A stretch of DNA of 38,710 bases from Clostridiales bacterium (GCA_015056045.1 SVGZ01000018.1:1-38710); one strand, 5' to 3'; shown: positions 8,091-16,869, numbered from the stretch's first letter. Made by a program: numbers and translations. The notes: generated by a model not told the origin, from the sequence alone.

Positions 8091-8687
8091 TTAAAAAGCC
8101 GTTCTGCCTTCAAGCGCTTTTCTGAGCGTCACGGAATCTGTGTATTCGAGTTCGCTGCCAACGGGAACACCGTGCGCGATTCGCGTGATCTTAACGCCGA
8201 ATTCCGCAAGCTGACGTGAAATATAGACAGCCGTCGCTTCGCCTTCAACGTCAGGGTTCGTTGCCAAAATAACTTCCTTGACATCGCCTTTTCTGACACG
8301 TTCCAAAAGCTCAGGAATACGGATATCCTCCGGTCCAACGCCATGCAGCGGTGAAATAGCTCCGCCTAAAACATGGTAAACACCGCGGTATTCCTGTACT
8401 TTTTCCAATGCCCATACATCTCTTGGGTCTTTGACAACGCAGACAACGCTGTGATCGCGCGTTTCATCGGCACAGACCGAACAGGTATCTTCATCCGTCA
8501 GATTACCGCAGATAGCACAGTAACGGATGGCAAGCCTTGCACGGTACATATCCTGTGCAAATTCCTTAACCTCTTCCGGCGGCATATTGATGACATAATA
8601 AGCAAGACGCATCGCCGACTTCGGGCCAATACCCGGAAGCGACGCGAATTTTTCCTGTAATGTGAGCAGCGGCTCGATCCCTGCCAT
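8091..8687 (-). CDS. recR: Recombination mediator protein RecR
   Basis: RecR works with RecO and RecF to load RecA on gapped single-stranded DNA. The 198-residue protein has the usual order: N-terminal helix-hairpin-helix ([11 protein letters not shown], 17-27), a C4 zinc finger (Cys57, Cys60, Cys69, Cys72), a Toprim domain with [13 protein letters not shown], and the C-terminal [13 protein letters not shown] block with Walker-B-like function. Its ATG directly follows the TAA of ybaB with no gap; GGAGG at 8698-8702 lies inside ybaB, ten bases upstream. It belongs to the PHP-dnaX-ybaB-recR-bofA transcript. Confidence 0.97.
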   Translation of the reverse strand: MAGIEPLLTLQEKFASLPGIGPKSAMRLAYYVINMPPEEVKEFAQDMYRARLAIRYCAICGNLTDEDTCSVCADETRDHSVVCVVKDPRDVWALEKVQEYRGVYHVLGGAISPLHGVGPEDIRIPELLERVRKGDVKEVILATNPDVEGEATAVYISRQLAEFGVKITRIAHGVPVGSELEYTDSVTLRKALEGRTAF

Positions 8688-9035
8688 TTAGACAAGACCT
8701 CCGAGGTTCATGCCGCCTGTAACCTTGTTCATTTCTCTTGCCATCAAAGCATCCGCTTCGTTCAGCGCTTCGTTGACAGCCGCAACGATGATATCCTGAA
8801 GCATTTCAACATCATCCGGATCAACCGCATCGGGAGAGATCACGATATCAAGGATCTGTTTTTTGCCGTTTGCCACAACTTTGACAGCACCGCCGCCTGC
8901 CGTTGCTTCGACCTGCATTTCGCCGGCTTCTTCCTGTACTTTCTGCATCTGCTGCTGCAGTCTCTGTGCCTGCATCATCATCTGCTGCATATTGCCGCCG
9001 CCGGGAAAACCGCCGAATCCGCCTCTTTTTGCCAT
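8688..9035 (-). CDS. ybaB: YbaB/EbfC family nucleoid-associated protein
   Basis: Small dimeric DNA-binding protein found almost always between dnaX and recR; it coats the nucleoid and its exact role is unclear. The 115-residue sequence has a flexible Gly/Phe/Met-rich N terminus (GGFGGFPGGGNMQQMMM), a helix MQAQRLQQQMQKVQEE, the beta sheet region VEATAGGGAVKVVANGKK and the C-terminal helix with DVEMLQDIIVAAVNEAL, all typical. The ATG at 9035 has AAAGGA about ten bases upstream. Gap to dnaX is 30 bp, to recR zero. Confidence 0.95.
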   Translation of the reverse strand: MAKRGGFGGFPGGGNMQQMMMQAQRLQQQMQKVQEEAGEMQVEATAGGGAVKVVANGKKQILDIVISPDAVDPDDVEMLQDIIVAAVNEALNEADALMAREMNKVTGGMNLGGLV

Positions 9036-9065
9036 ATTTCAAGTTCCTTTCTAATTTTTAAGTTT

Positions 9066-10565
9066 TTAACGGAAGCTCTCATCTTCCTCAACGGGCAATT
9101 CACCCATCGGGAGTTCATCGGAAAGCACGGTTTCCGCTTCTTCCATTTCAAAAATGATCCTTCTTCCTGCCGTTTCCTCTGCATACTGCAAAAGATTTTT
9201 CATCTGCTCAATGCCTGCCGAAAGATTCCTCAGTGCAGACGAATGCGAAGAAGAAATGACGAGCTTTGAGCCCTCGAGCCTTTTCGCATAGATCGTTTTG
9301 ATGAGCGGATACAGCATCGGATCAGCTTCTTTGATATAATTTTTAATCTTATCCCAAAGCTCATCTGCCGCAAGATCGGGCAAAGCCGGTTTCGGTGCAG
9401 CTTTTTTCTTTGCCGCGGGTACTGCCGCTGCAGCATCCTGTGCAACGACGATGGGCTGTCTTTGCGCAAGTTCATCGAGCCTGCGTTCGATCTTGAGCAG
9501 TCGTGCATCCATATCATCCGCATGTTCATTGCGTTCGGGCAGGAGCATCCGCATCAACGCAAGTTCGAGGAGAAGCGTCGGGCGCATCGCATTTCTGAGC
9601 TTTGCTTCCGTTTCGGATAAGATATCAAGTCTGCGGAGGTCTTCCCTTGTGGCTCTTTCCTCCGCCTTATTTTCGGTAAAACGACCGATCACACGATCAC
9701 GGAATACCTGCAGAAGCTGGTTGGTAAGAGCTGCCGGCAGGACACCTTCCGCAAAAAGCGCCGTAATAAGCGAGATCGCTTCTTTGCTGTCGAATTTATC
9801 GAGCGCTTCCACGAGTCTGTTTAAGGAATCGCGCGAAGCAAGATTCAATGCCGCAGAAACTTTTTCAAGGTCTACCGCACCTTCTTTTGCACAGCAGGTC
9901 TCGAGGATCGTCAGCGCATCGCGCATCGCACCGCCGGAAGCCCTTGCGATCTCAACGAGTGCTTCTTCCTCTGCTTCTCTTCCGAGTTCGCTGCAGACAA
10001 CTTTCAGCCTTTCGACGATGTCATTCTCGCTGATCGATTTGAAATCAAAGCGCTGACACCTCGATAAAACCGTCACGGGAAGCCTTCTGAGCTCCGTTGT
10101 TGCCAGAATGAAAACAGCATATTCCGGCGGTTCTTCCAGCGTTTTTAAGAGCGCATTGAAAGCCTGCATCGTGAGCATATGGGCTTCGTCTATGATATAG
10201 ATCTTATACTTTCCTGCAACGGGAAGAAGATTGATCTTTTCGCGGATGTCGCGCGCACTGTCAACACCGTTGTTGGAGGCTGCGTCGATCTCGATCGTGT
10301 CGATCATGTTATCGGCCAAAGCGTCACGGCAGTTTTCGCATTCGAGGCAAGGCTCACCATCCTGCGGATTCTGGCAGTTTAAGGCCATGGCAAGGATACG
10401 GGAAGCTGTTGTCTTTCCCGTGCCTCTCTGCCCTGCGAAAATATATGCATGCGCAGGGTTGCCCATACGCACCTGATTTTTGAGGACGGAAACGATCGCT
10501 TCCTGTCCGCTGATCTCTTCGAACCGCCTCGGGCGGAACTGCCTGTATAACGCTTTATAGGCCAT
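9066..10565 (-). CDS. dnaX: DNA polymerase III subunit gamma/tau
   Basis: DnaX is the clamp-loader motor of the replicative polymerase. The 499-residue protein has an AAA+ core with Walker A GQRGTGKT (45-52), a four-cysteine zinc module (Cys64, Cys73, Cys76, Cys79), Walker B with DEAH (126-129), the sensor TTE and SRCQRFDFK arginine finger motif, and the clamp-loader collar domain to about residue 370. The Ala/Pro/Lys-rich linker near 385-405 leads to a short C-terminal domain, so tau is short here, as in many Firmicutes. The start ATG lies 10 bp after the PHP gene stop with only a weak purine-rich site, suggesting coupling. Confidence 0.97.
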   Translation of the reverse strand: MAYKALYRQFRPRRFEEISGQEAIVSVLKNQVRMGNPAHAYIFAGQRGTGKTTASRILAMALNCQNPQDGEPCLECENCRDALADNMIDTIEIDAASNNGVDSARDIREKINLLPVAGKYKIYIIDEAHMLTMQAFNALLKTLEEPPEYAVFILATTELRRLPVTVLSRCQRFDFKSISENDIVERLKVVCSELGREAEEEALVEIARASGGAMRDALTILETCCAKEGAVDLEKVSAALNLASRDSLNRLVEALDKFDSKEAISLITALFAEGVLPAALTNQLLQVFRDRVIGRFTENKAEERATREDLRRLDILSETEAKLRNAMRPTLLLELALMRMLLPERNEHADDMDARLLKIERRLDELAQRQPIVVAQDAAAAVPAAKKKAAPKPALPDLAADELWDKIKNYIKEADPMLYPLIKTIYAKRLEGSKLVISSSHSSALRNLSAGIEQMKNLLQYAEETAGRRIIFEMEEAETVLSDELPMGELPVEEDESFR

Positions 10566-10575
10566 GGATTCTCTC

Positions 10576-11868
10576 TTATCTTCTGTATTTCAGGCCGATT
10601 TCTTTAAATGCGGCAATGCGGTCTTCCATATTCGGGAAGGCTGCCTTTGTCTTATCGGAATAGATGCCTGCTTCTTTGTCTTCAGTTGCTGCATATTCGT
10701 GACCAACGAGTGCCCATGTAGCATCTTCGAGGTGTTTGAAGCCGGGTTCACGGAGTTTCATGCAGACAAATTTCTGTCTGGGCTGGTTGATGTCTTCACC
10801 GCTGATCTGGAGGAAATCATATTTTCTGCAGAGAGCGTCGATGCGTGCGATCTGTGCATCTGTATTTCTGGAAGGCATATAGGCAAGAGCTTCGAAGCCG
10901 ATCTCTTTGATAACAGGGATGTAATCATCGAGGATCTCATCTTCAAATTTCTGTGCTTTCTTGTCGCCTGTAACGGAATCGCCGACGTCGCCAAGGTAGC
11001 AGATAGACGGAATAGCGCCGATCTCTTTTGCAAAGCGGACAGCTTCCTTAACGTCTACGAGTTCATCTGTCGCGGGAACGAACATCTTTGCAACGAATTC
11101 ACTCTTCAGGAGGTTCAGAACGTCATAATCATAGATCGGGCAATCGCGGTCGAGAATGAGTTTCTTTGCGCTTTCCTTAACGGTGATGCCCATATCATCT
11201 TCGAAGAAGCTGAGCATTGCTTCACCTGTTGTGTATTTTTCCATGAGCTTATGGGTAAGAGCGAAAAGAATATGTCTTTCGGTAACACCGCCGCCGTCAT
11301 GTGCCATGGAACTGGGGAGTACATCCTTATCATAATCGAGGGATACGCCGAGCTTATTGACGAGGCCGTTGATATTTTCAACCATCTTGCGGTTGCGGAT
11401 ATGTCTGTATTTGCGAACGTTTTCGCCGAGCCATTTATCGAGCTTTTCGATGCTGTCGTGCGGAACGCCCTGGAATGTGATGTAAGCTGTGCCGGGCTGA
11501 TCGGGGTTGTTTAAGTTGATGCCCTTATAGCCAACACTTTCAAAGTTTACACGGATCTCCATACCGATCGTTGTTGTGATGCCGAGGATCTCGCCTGCTT
11601 TGATGAATTCATCTGCGCCGTTGATCGCGTCATGGTCAACGATACCAACTGTTCTGAGGCCGCTCATATATGCCATATAAACGCCCTTTGCCGGAGAATA
11701 GGGAGAGAAAGAATAGGTTGTGTGAACGTGGTTATTGGTATCTTCGTTGCGTTCGGGCATCGGGATTTCGCCGGATTTGAACATATCGGCGATATTCTGC
11801 AATGCAGCCAGTCTGTCTGCTTTTGCGGGTGCATTCAGCTGTTCAATATAGCTTTCCAGTTTATTCAT
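10576..11868 (-). CDS. PHP domain metal-dependent phosphoesterase
   Basis: A 430-residue protein whose N-terminal half carries the PHP fold metal ligands: HVHTTYSFSP (His47, His49), GIVDHDAING (Asp78, His79, Asp80) and TIGMEIRVNF (Glu104). Later conserved metal-site candidates include ISGEDINQPRQKF. PHP proteins hydrolyse phosphoesters with a trinuclear metal centre; the substrate here is not identifiable. It is much longer than histidinol phosphatase-type PHP proteins. It is the first gene of the dnaX operon, 10 bp before dnaX, with a good promoter at 11934-11962 and AGAGG upstream of the ATG. Placement at the head of a replication-repair operon is unusual. Confidence 0.85.
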   Translation of the reverse strand: MNKLESYIEQLNAPAKADRLAALQNIADMFKSGEIPMPERNEDTNNHVHTTYSFSPYSPAKGVYMAYMSGLRTVGIVDHDAINGADEFIKAGEILGITTTIGMEIRVNFESVGYKGINLNNPDQPGTAYITFQGVPHDSIEKLDKWLGENVRKYRHIRNRKMVENINGLVNKLGVSLDYDKDVLPSSMAHDGGGVTERHILFALTHKLMEKYTTGEAMLSFFEDDMGITVKESAKKLILDRDCPIYDYDVLNLLKSEFVAKMFVPATDELVDVKEAVRFAKEIGAIPSICYLGDVGDSVTGDKKAQKFEDEILDDYIPVIKEIGFEALAYMPSRNTDAQIARIDALCRKYDFLQISGEDINQPRQKFVCMKLREPGFKHLEDATWALVGHEYAATEDKEAGIYSDKTKAAFPNMEDRIAAFKEIGLKYRR

Positions 11869-11901
11869 GACAAAAACCTCTTTTAGTTTATAGACTTTTC
11901 A

Positions 11902-11915
11902 TCGGCCGCAGCCGA
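11902..11915. repeat. Small palindrome in the PHP-dnaX operon leader
   Basis: TCGGC-CGCA-GCCGA is a perfect 5-bp inverted repeat lying just downstream of the minus-strand -10 box at 11934-11939. It could be an operator or a short leader hairpin; nothing identifies a factor. Confidence 0.3.
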
Positions 11916-11933
11916 ACATACTTTCTTAATTCT

Positions 11934-11962
11934 ATAATATCATTAAATGGGGGATATTTCAA
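11934..11962 (-). promoter_or_regulatory. Promoter of the PHP-dnaX-ybaB-recR operon
   Basis: Minus strand TTGAAA (11957-11962), 17 bp, TATTAT (11934-11939). The PHP start is 65 bp downstream of the -10 box. Confidence 0.75.
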
Positions 11963-12027
11963 TTCTGCAGCACTTTGATTCCTCCATTTTTACAAAAAGA
12001 TCACTATTCATTTGTTTCACTGCCTGT

Positions 12028-12033
12028 TATAAT
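12028..12033 (+). promoter_or_regulatory. -10 box for the amidohydrolase gene
   Basis: A perfect TATAAT lies 35 bp before the ATG at 12069. No good -35 hexamer is seen at 16-18 bp (closest TATTCA), so an activator may be needed. Confidence 0.5.
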
Positions 12034-12068
12034 ATTCTTATCAAACGAAAACAACCGGAGGAAAACAT

Positions 12069-12908
12069 ATGGAGATCAACTACGGCGTTGCCGATTCTCA
12101 CGTCCATCTTTGGGATATTGATAAAGTCATGGTACCCTGGGTAAAAAACAGCCCGCACGCACCGCTTTTAGGGCCAAAGGAATATACAAAGGCCTGCGGA
12201 ATAGTCAAAGTCGATAAGATCGTCTTTATGGAATGCGCCGCACCGATGGAAGACACCCTGCGTGAAGTTGCGCTCATCAGCGAAATGGCAAAGGAAGATC
12301 CGCGTATCTGTGCGATCATCGCAAGAGCACCGCTTGCTGAAGGAAAAGAAGCTGCAAGAGTCCTCGATGAGCTGGTCAGATTCCCGCTTGTCAAAGGCAT
12401 CCGCACTTTTTCCCGTGATCCCGAAAACCCGAAATTCATCGAAGGCTTAAAGCTTCTTCCGCAGTATAACCTGAGCTTTGCGATCGGCGGACATTACACG
12501 ATCAATAAACAGACCATCCATATGCTCGAAATGGTCGGCGACCTCAATCAATATGTCTTTGACCATATGGGCAAACCGCCGGTACAGTTCCCCGAACTTT
12601 TTGATGAATGGGCAAAAGAGATCGAAATTCTGGCACAGTGCAAAAATCTTTCCTGCAAGCTTTCGAGCCTTGCCACAGAGGCAAAAGACGCAAGCTGGGA
12701 TAATGCGCTCATCAAGCCCTATGTCGATACCTGCATCAAAGCGTTCGGACCCGACAGGCTCATGTATGGCAGCGATTTCCCCGTTTCCACAGTCAATTCC
12801 AACATCGAGCGCCAGTGGGATACGCTGATGGAATTCACAAAAGATTTCACCGAAGAGGAAATGTATAAGCTCCTCCGCGGCAATACCGAAAGGATTTACA
12901 ACATCTGA
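12069..12908 (+). CDS. Amidohydrolase family 2 protein (COG3618, lactonase-like)
   Basis: A 279-residue TIM-barrel hydrolase of the amidohydrolase-2 group, which includes L-fuconolactonase and 2-pyrone-4,6-dicarboxylate lactonase. Metal-site and fold motifs are DSHVHLW at the N terminus (Asp9, His11, His13), VFDHMGKPP in the middle, KLSSL, and YGSDFPVS with the catalytic Asp near the C terminus; the last block GNTERIYNI is also typical. The likely chemistry is hydrolysis of a lactone or similar ester, but the substrate is unknown. GGAGG at 12057-12061 is seven bases before the ATG. It is divergent from the dnaX operon and followed after two bases by the ANT(6)-like gene. Confidence 0.85.
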   Translation: MEINYGVADSHVHLWDIDKVMVPWVKNSPHAPLLGPKEYTKACGIVKVDKIVFMECAAPMEDTLREVALISEMAKEDPRICAIIARAPLAEGKEAARVLDELVRFPLVKGIRTFSRDPENPKFIEGLKLLPQYNLSFAIGGHYTINKQTIHMLEMVGDLNQYVFDHMGKPPVQFPELFDEWAKEIEILAQCKNLSCKLSSLATEAKDASWDNALIKPYVDTCIKAFGPDRLMYGSDFPVSTVNSNIERQWDTLMEFTKDFTEEEMYKLLRGNTERIYNI

Positions 12909-12910
12909 CC

Positions 12911-13798
12911 ATGCGAAGCGAATCCGAAATGATGAGCCTCATTATGGGCTTTGCGGAACATGATAAGCGAGTCCGCGCGGTCTATATGAACGGTTCACGC
13001 ACAAACCCGAATGCACCGAAAGATATTTTTCAGGATTATGACATCGTCTATGTTGTCCGGAATTTTGAAGAATTCAAAAACGATCACAGCTTTATCGATC
13101 ATTTTGGTGATCGGCTGATGCTGCAGATGCCCGAAGCGATGCGTGATCCTTTGGGCTATGGGCATTTCAACTGGATGATGCTCTTTCGTGACGGCAACAG
13201 GCTCGACCTGACCCTGATCCCGATCGAACGGCCCGATCTTATCGCAAAAGACAGCCTGACCGAAGTTCTGCTCGATAAAGACGGTATTCTGCCCGATTTT
13301 CCGCCGGCAAACGACGGCGATTATCACGTACAGAAACCGAGCCGCCTTTACTACGATTCCTGCTGTAATAATTTCTTCTGGTGTATGCAGAATGTTGCCA
13401 AAGGCATCGAGCGGGAAGAATTTCCTTATGCGATGCAGATGTTCCATACCGTTGTGATGCAGGATCTGCACGATATGCTTTCCTGGTATATCGGCTGCAA
13501 AAACGATTTTGCCGTTTCAGCCGGGAAAATGGGAAAATATTTCGGGAAAACCCTGCCCGAAGAAATGTATAAAGCCTATCTTTCCTGTTACGGCGGTGCA
13601 TCCAAGAGCGAAATGTGGTCTTCCGTTTTCAAAGCCTGCGATCTTTTCCGCAAAGCTGCAAAAGCCGTTGCCGAGGATCTTGGATACTCTTACAACGAAA
13701 GCGACGATAAAAACATGATGAGCTATATCACGCTCATCGTCGCAGGCGCATTTTATGAAGATGAAAAAGAAATCCCTTTCTTTAATAAAAATAAGTAA
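12911..13798 (+). CDS. Aminoglycoside 6-adenylyltransferase (ANT(6)/AadE)-like protein
   Basis: This 295-residue protein resembles the streptomycin adenylyltransferase family over its full length. The opening MRSESEMMSLIMGFA and the nucleotidyltransferase motif GSRTNPN (Gly28-Ser29-Arg30) followed by DIFQDYDIVYVV (Asp42, Asp44) are characteristic, as is LDLTLIP for the third acidic residue. Family members attach AMP to streptomycin. Many clostridial genomes carry such genes without mobile context, and here it is simply co-transcribed with the amidohydrolase, starting two bases after its stop, with no transposon signs. Resistance is therefore possible but not shown; it may act on another small molecule. 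A strong terminator follows. Confidence 0.85.
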   Translation: MRSESEMMSLIMGFAEHDKRVRAVYMNGSRTNPNAPKDIFQDYDIVYVVRNFEEFKNDHSFIDHFGDRLMLQMPEAMRDPLGYGHFNWMMLFRDGNRLDLTLIPIERPDLIAKDSLTEVLLDKDGILPDFPPANDGDYHVQKPSRLYYDSCCNNFFWCMQNVAKGIEREEFPYAMQMFHTVVMQDLHDMLSWYIGCKNDFAVSAGKMGKYFGKTLPEEMYKAYLSCYGGASKSEMWSSVFKACDLFRKAAKAVAEDLGYSYNESDDKNMMSYITLIVAGAFYEDEKEIPFFNKNK

Positions 13799-13801
13799 CA
13801 A

Positions 13802-13829
13802 AAAAGTCCTTCTTTATTGAAGGACTTTT
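13802..13829. terminator. Bidirectional terminator
   Basis: An 11-bp perfect stem, AAAAGTCCTTC with GAAGGACTTTT, and a six-base loop. It ends the ANT(6)-like gene and, in the other direction, the membrane protein gene at 13837. Confidence 0.9.
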
Positions 13830-13836
13830 ATTGATT

Positions 13837-14262
13837 TTATTCGGCAGATTCCGCAGGAGCTTCGGGTTCTGCTGCTTCCGCTTCAATCGCTGCTTCTTCA
13901 GTTTCAACCGCTGCTGTTTTTTCTTCTTTTTTCACGCAATCACAACGGACAATACCGAAATGGCAGAAACCAAGAAGACCACCGCCGATAAGAACAAATC
14001 CAAAAGCATTTTTCATCAGATCGCAAAGTTCACGGACATTGTTTGCAGCAGTATAGCTTGCACTTGCCGCTTCGGCAGCATTGTTATTGACAAAGCTATA
14101 AAAATCAGCGCCAAAGCTAGCATAACCACTGTCATAGCCATAAGGTGCGGAATTGGGATAATTGGCATCACCGCCCATTTTTCCCAAAACAACCAAAAGA
14201 CCGGCTAACACGATCAGTACGCTGAAAAACATACCCCAAACCGCGAAAGATTTTTTGCTCAT
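13837..14262 (-). CDS. Small two-span membrane protein with acidic tail
   Basis: A 141-residue protein of unknown function. Hydrophobic segments lie at about residues 8-28 and 86-108. Between them is an external-type loop rich in Tyr, Gly, Ser and Asn (GYDSGYASFGADFYSFV, then NNNAAEAASASYTAANNV). After the second segment come three cysteines (GFCHFGIVRCDC) and a highly acidic Glu/Ala tail, presumably cytosolic. I recall similar hypothetical proteins in Clostridia with the FGADFY and NNxAEAA blocks. The ATG at 14262 is preceded by AGGAG at 14271-14275; the in-frame TTG at 14268 is too close to that site. It is monocistronic with its own promoter. Confidence 0.7.
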   Translation of the reverse strand: MSKKSFAVWGMFFSVLIVLAGLLVVLGKMGGDANYPNSAPYGYDSGYASFGADFYSFVNNNAAEAASASYTAANNVRELCDLMKNAFGFVLIGGGLLGFCHFGIVRCDCVKKEEKTAAVETEEAAIEAEAAEPEAPAESAE

Positions 14263-14291
14263 ATCCAATACTCCTGTTAGTTATTTGTTTA

Positions 14292-14320
14292 ATTTTACCA
14301 AACGGAAACATATTTTGCAA
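14292..14320 (-). promoter_or_regulatory. Promoter of the small membrane protein gene
   Basis: Minus strand TTGCAA (14315-14320), 17 bp, TAAAAT (14292-14297). Confidence 0.6.
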
Positions 14321-14328
14321 GTTCAGCA

Positions 14329-14355
14329 TAAAAAAGCTGTGCATATAGCACAGCT
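14329..14355 (-). terminator. Terminator of the aldolase-M24 operon
   Basis: An 8-bp stem (AGCTGTGC 14335-14342, GCACAGCT 14348-14355) is followed on the minus strand by a T tract; the other side is also T-rich. Confidence 0.85.
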
Positions 14356-14367
14356 CTTTTTTATTTA

Positions 14368-15582
14368 TCAGTATTTTGTATTGAAAAGTTCAAAGATCTC
14401 TCTTCCTGTTTTGGTCAGGCGTTCGCAGCCGTCTTTTGTGACGACATAGGTATCCATGCAGCAATAGGGATCTTTACCGCAGATCTCGATCTTCGGTGCA
14501 ATGCAGAGGAACATGCCTTCTTTTAGCGGCATATCTTCCCACATCGGCACTGCCATCGGGAATTCCGCCATCGTGAAGTTGAGCCCCAAGCCATAGATCC
14601 AGTTCGATGCTTTATAGTCAAGACCATTCGGCAGATAGACTTTTTCGACTGCAGCCGCAACGGCTTCTTTGATCGTTGCACCGGGTTTGATCACTTCTGC
14701 TGCTGCATCGGCCGCTTTTACTGCGAGGTCCCAATATTTCTTTGCTTCTTCGGATGCTGCGCCAAGTGTATAGCATCTTCCACAGCCCGCTGCATAAGCA
14801 TGCTCAAGCGCTGCGATAATGCTGATGTTGACTCTTTCGCCCATGTGAATCATTTTTCCGGGGAACAATACGGGCATCTCCGCAGCATTTCCGCCGTCTT
14901 CTGCGCTGGTAATATCTACATTGACCCAATCCGCATAAATATTGGAGAATCTGCCGAGCTCTTCGCCTGCTGCCAGAATATCGTTCATCAGGTCGCGTTC
15001 AAGCTTACCCGGATGCAGGAAAGCATTAATGCCATAGAAAAGCTGATCGAGCTTGCGAACGGCTTCTTTTTCGATTTCCAGGTCGCCTTTGCATTTTTCC
15101 GCTTTCAGGATATGCGCTTCTTTTGTCACATCCACAAATTCAACGCCGGGTGCATATTTGACGATATGCTCATATAATTCATCGCGCAGATCATCGGGAT
15201 TGACAAGACCGAGTCTCTTGTTTTCGCCGCTTAAAGCATCGATATAAAGTTCTGCTTTCTGGTTCAGATACCACTGATACGGTGCATCGATCGGCGCAGA
15301 ACCGGGCGCCATATGCGTCAGGAGCGGATCCATTTCTCCGGGTGCTGTTAGATAAGATGCATGGATGATCGTCGGCTTGCCGCCTTTTTTGATGAAGACA
15401 CAGCTATCCATCGACTGCAGCGCATGGTCATAGGGTGCGACTGTTTTTGCCGCTTCGCCCGTAAAATACAGGTCAAAACCATCTCTGTTCGGGAAGATAA
15501 AGAGGATCGCTGCCAGATCTTTTTCACAGATCAGCTTCTGAAATTTTTCTGCTCTCCAAACGAGTATTTCATTCATTGTCAT
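14368..15582 (-). CDS. M24 peptidase-fold protein lacking metal ligands (second copy)
   Basis: A 404-residue protein with the two-domain architecture of Xaa-Pro aminopeptidase, prolidase and creatinase: an N-terminal creatinase-like domain (about 1-165) and a C-terminal pita-bread domain (about 175-404). In metal-dependent members five ligands (Asp, Asp, His, Glu, Glu) are invariant. Here the matching segments are NISIIAALEHAYAAGCGR, IYGLGLNF, LCIAPKIEI and YCCMDTYVVT, so by my alignment all five are replaced (Ser, Gly, Leu, Ala, Met). It is thus not a canonical metallopeptidase; creatinase is the known precedent for a metal-free member. GGAGG sits nine bases before the ATG. It is the last gene of a three-gene operon. 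Confidence 0.8.
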   Translation of the reverse strand: MTMNEILVWRAEKFQKLICEKDLAAILFIFPNRDGFDLYFTGEAAKTVAPYDHALQSMDSCVFIKKGGKPTIIHASYLTAPGEMDPLLTHMAPGSAPIDAPYQWYLNQKAELYIDALSGENKRLGLVNPDDLRDELYEHIVKYAPGVEFVDVTKEAHILKAEKCKGDLEIEKEAVRKLDQLFYGINAFLHPGKLERDLMNDILAAGEELGRFSNIYADWVNVDITSAEDGGNAAEMPVLFPGKMIHMGERVNISIIAALEHAYAAGCGRCYTLGAASEEAKKYWDLAVKAADAAAEVIKPGATIKEAVAAAVEKVYLPNGLDYKASNWIYGLGLNFTMAEFPMAVPMWEDMPLKEGMFLCIAPKIEICGKDPYCCMDTYVVTKDGCERLTKTGREIFELFNTKY

Positions 15583-15598
15583 TGTGCATATCCTCCTC

Positions 15599-16831
15599 TC
15601 AGCAATCGATCTCGATCAGGTCGAAAGGTCTCTTCGAAAGATCGACGAGGCTCTTTCCGCCTTCGGGTGTAACAAGGTAGGTGTTGATCAGCATGATCTC
15701 TTCCAGAGCATTGCCGAGCTTCCTCATATGAACGGGATGACAATGCAGAACAGCGCCTTCTGTCAGCAGCCATTCCATGCCGTAGTCATTGAGTGCAAAC
15801 TGCTCGAAATAGCCGTCTGTTGCAAGGCCGTGCATCCAGCACATTCTTGTGAGGAAAGTTCCGTCTGCAATGGCTTTTGCTTCCGTTGCACGGCGGATAT
15901 CGCCAAGCTTTGCACCGGGTTTCATCATCGAAGCCGCAAACTGATTGAGTTCAGCGGCATAACGAAGCGATTTTTTATAATCTTCAAGTCCCGGACCAAC
16001 CGAAAGGTGTCTGCCCATCGCAATATGGTGACCGCCGTAGCTGTTGGATTCATAGATCATCATGAATCTGTCGCCATATTCCGTTTCGGGATCTGCAGGC
16101 CCATGACCCGGCGGAAGTGAAGGCTGATCCTGTTTGCCAAGGGGAACGATAAAAGCGTGCATATCGCCATAGGCGCCGAGACCCATGAGGTATTTTCTCG
16201 CCTCGGAATTGATCTGCGAAAGCTTCTTTCCCGGGCGAACGATGAATTTCAGTGCTTCCATGAGCTGTTCATGCGCTGTGGAAGCATAGCGGAGGCTTTC
16301 CAGCTCATAGGCGCTCTTGATCGTCTTCTTGCTGTCCAGAGCCTGTTTGACGTCGATAAACTCTGCACCGGGAATGAGACCCGTAACAGCATCTTTCAGG
16401 GCTTTTGTGAGCAGTCTCTTATTGACGAGACCGATTTTTTTCGCACCAAGCTTTTTTAACAGCTCTGCCAGACCTTTCTGACCGGGATGATTGATGAATC
16501 TTAAACCTTCCCTTTCAAAATCCGGCGCTTTCTGTTTCGTATAGCGTCTGTAATCGACTCCCTCAAGATCTGCCGCAAAGCAGCTCTCGTCATATTCCCT
16601 ATGCAGTACAGCAATGATGTCGTTCTCTTTCGGAATGATGACGGTGTCGATCATTTTTCTGCCGGAAAACCATGTGTCATAGCTTTCACGGGCTGCATCG
16701 ACAACAAGCATGACGTCGACATTTGCTTCGTTCATCACGCTTCTTGCGATATCCCATCTGCGGGTAAATTCTGCCTGCGGGTAGAGCTCTACCTGTGCAT
16801 ATCTTCCGCGCATATAGTTATCTTTCAGCAT
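15599..16831 (-). CDS. M24 peptidase-fold protein lacking most metal ligands (first copy)
   Basis: A 410-residue paralogue of the next gene with the same two-domain layout. N-terminal domain about 1-170, pita-bread domain about 180-410 starting at ELESLRYASTAHEQLMEAL. Segments expected to hold the metal ligands read MMIYESNSYGGHHIAMGR (both Asp lost), CWMHGLATDG (His kept), LHCHPVHM (Glu replaced by His) and LINTYLVTPEGG (Glu lost). The retained His would match the catalytic His of creatinase-type enzymes. AAAGGA lies seven bases before the ATG. It follows the aldolase fusion by 38 bp and precedes its paralogue by 16 bp. The chemistry is probably hydrolysis of a small C-N bond, but that is inference. 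Confidence 0.8.
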   Translation of the reverse strand: MLKDNYMRGRYAQVELYPQAEFTRRWDIARSVMNEANVDVMLVVDAARESYDTWFSGRKMIDTVIIPKENDIIAVLHREYDESCFAADLEGVDYRRYTKQKAPDFEREGLRFINHPGQKGLAELLKKLGAKKIGLVNKRLLTKALKDAVTGLIPGAEFIDVKQALDSKKTIKSAYELESLRYASTAHEQLMEALKFIVRPGKKLSQINSEARKYLMGLGAYGDMHAFIVPLGKQDQPSLPPGHGPADPETEYGDRFMMIYESNSYGGHHIAMGRHLSVGPGLEDYKKSLRYAAELNQFAASMMKPGAKLGDIRRATEAKAIADGTFLTRMCWMHGLATDGYFEQFALNDYGMEWLLTEGAVLHCHPVHMRKLGNALEEIMLINTYLVTPEGGKSLVDLSKRPFDLIEIDC

Positions 16832-16869
16832 TTGATCGTCCTTTCCGAAATATAATATTTATTTACAGC

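Noticed and set aside
10564-11514. Open frame of 316 codons on the plus strand opposite the PHP gene
   Set aside because: Shadow of a real gene; no ribosome site and an unlikely composition.
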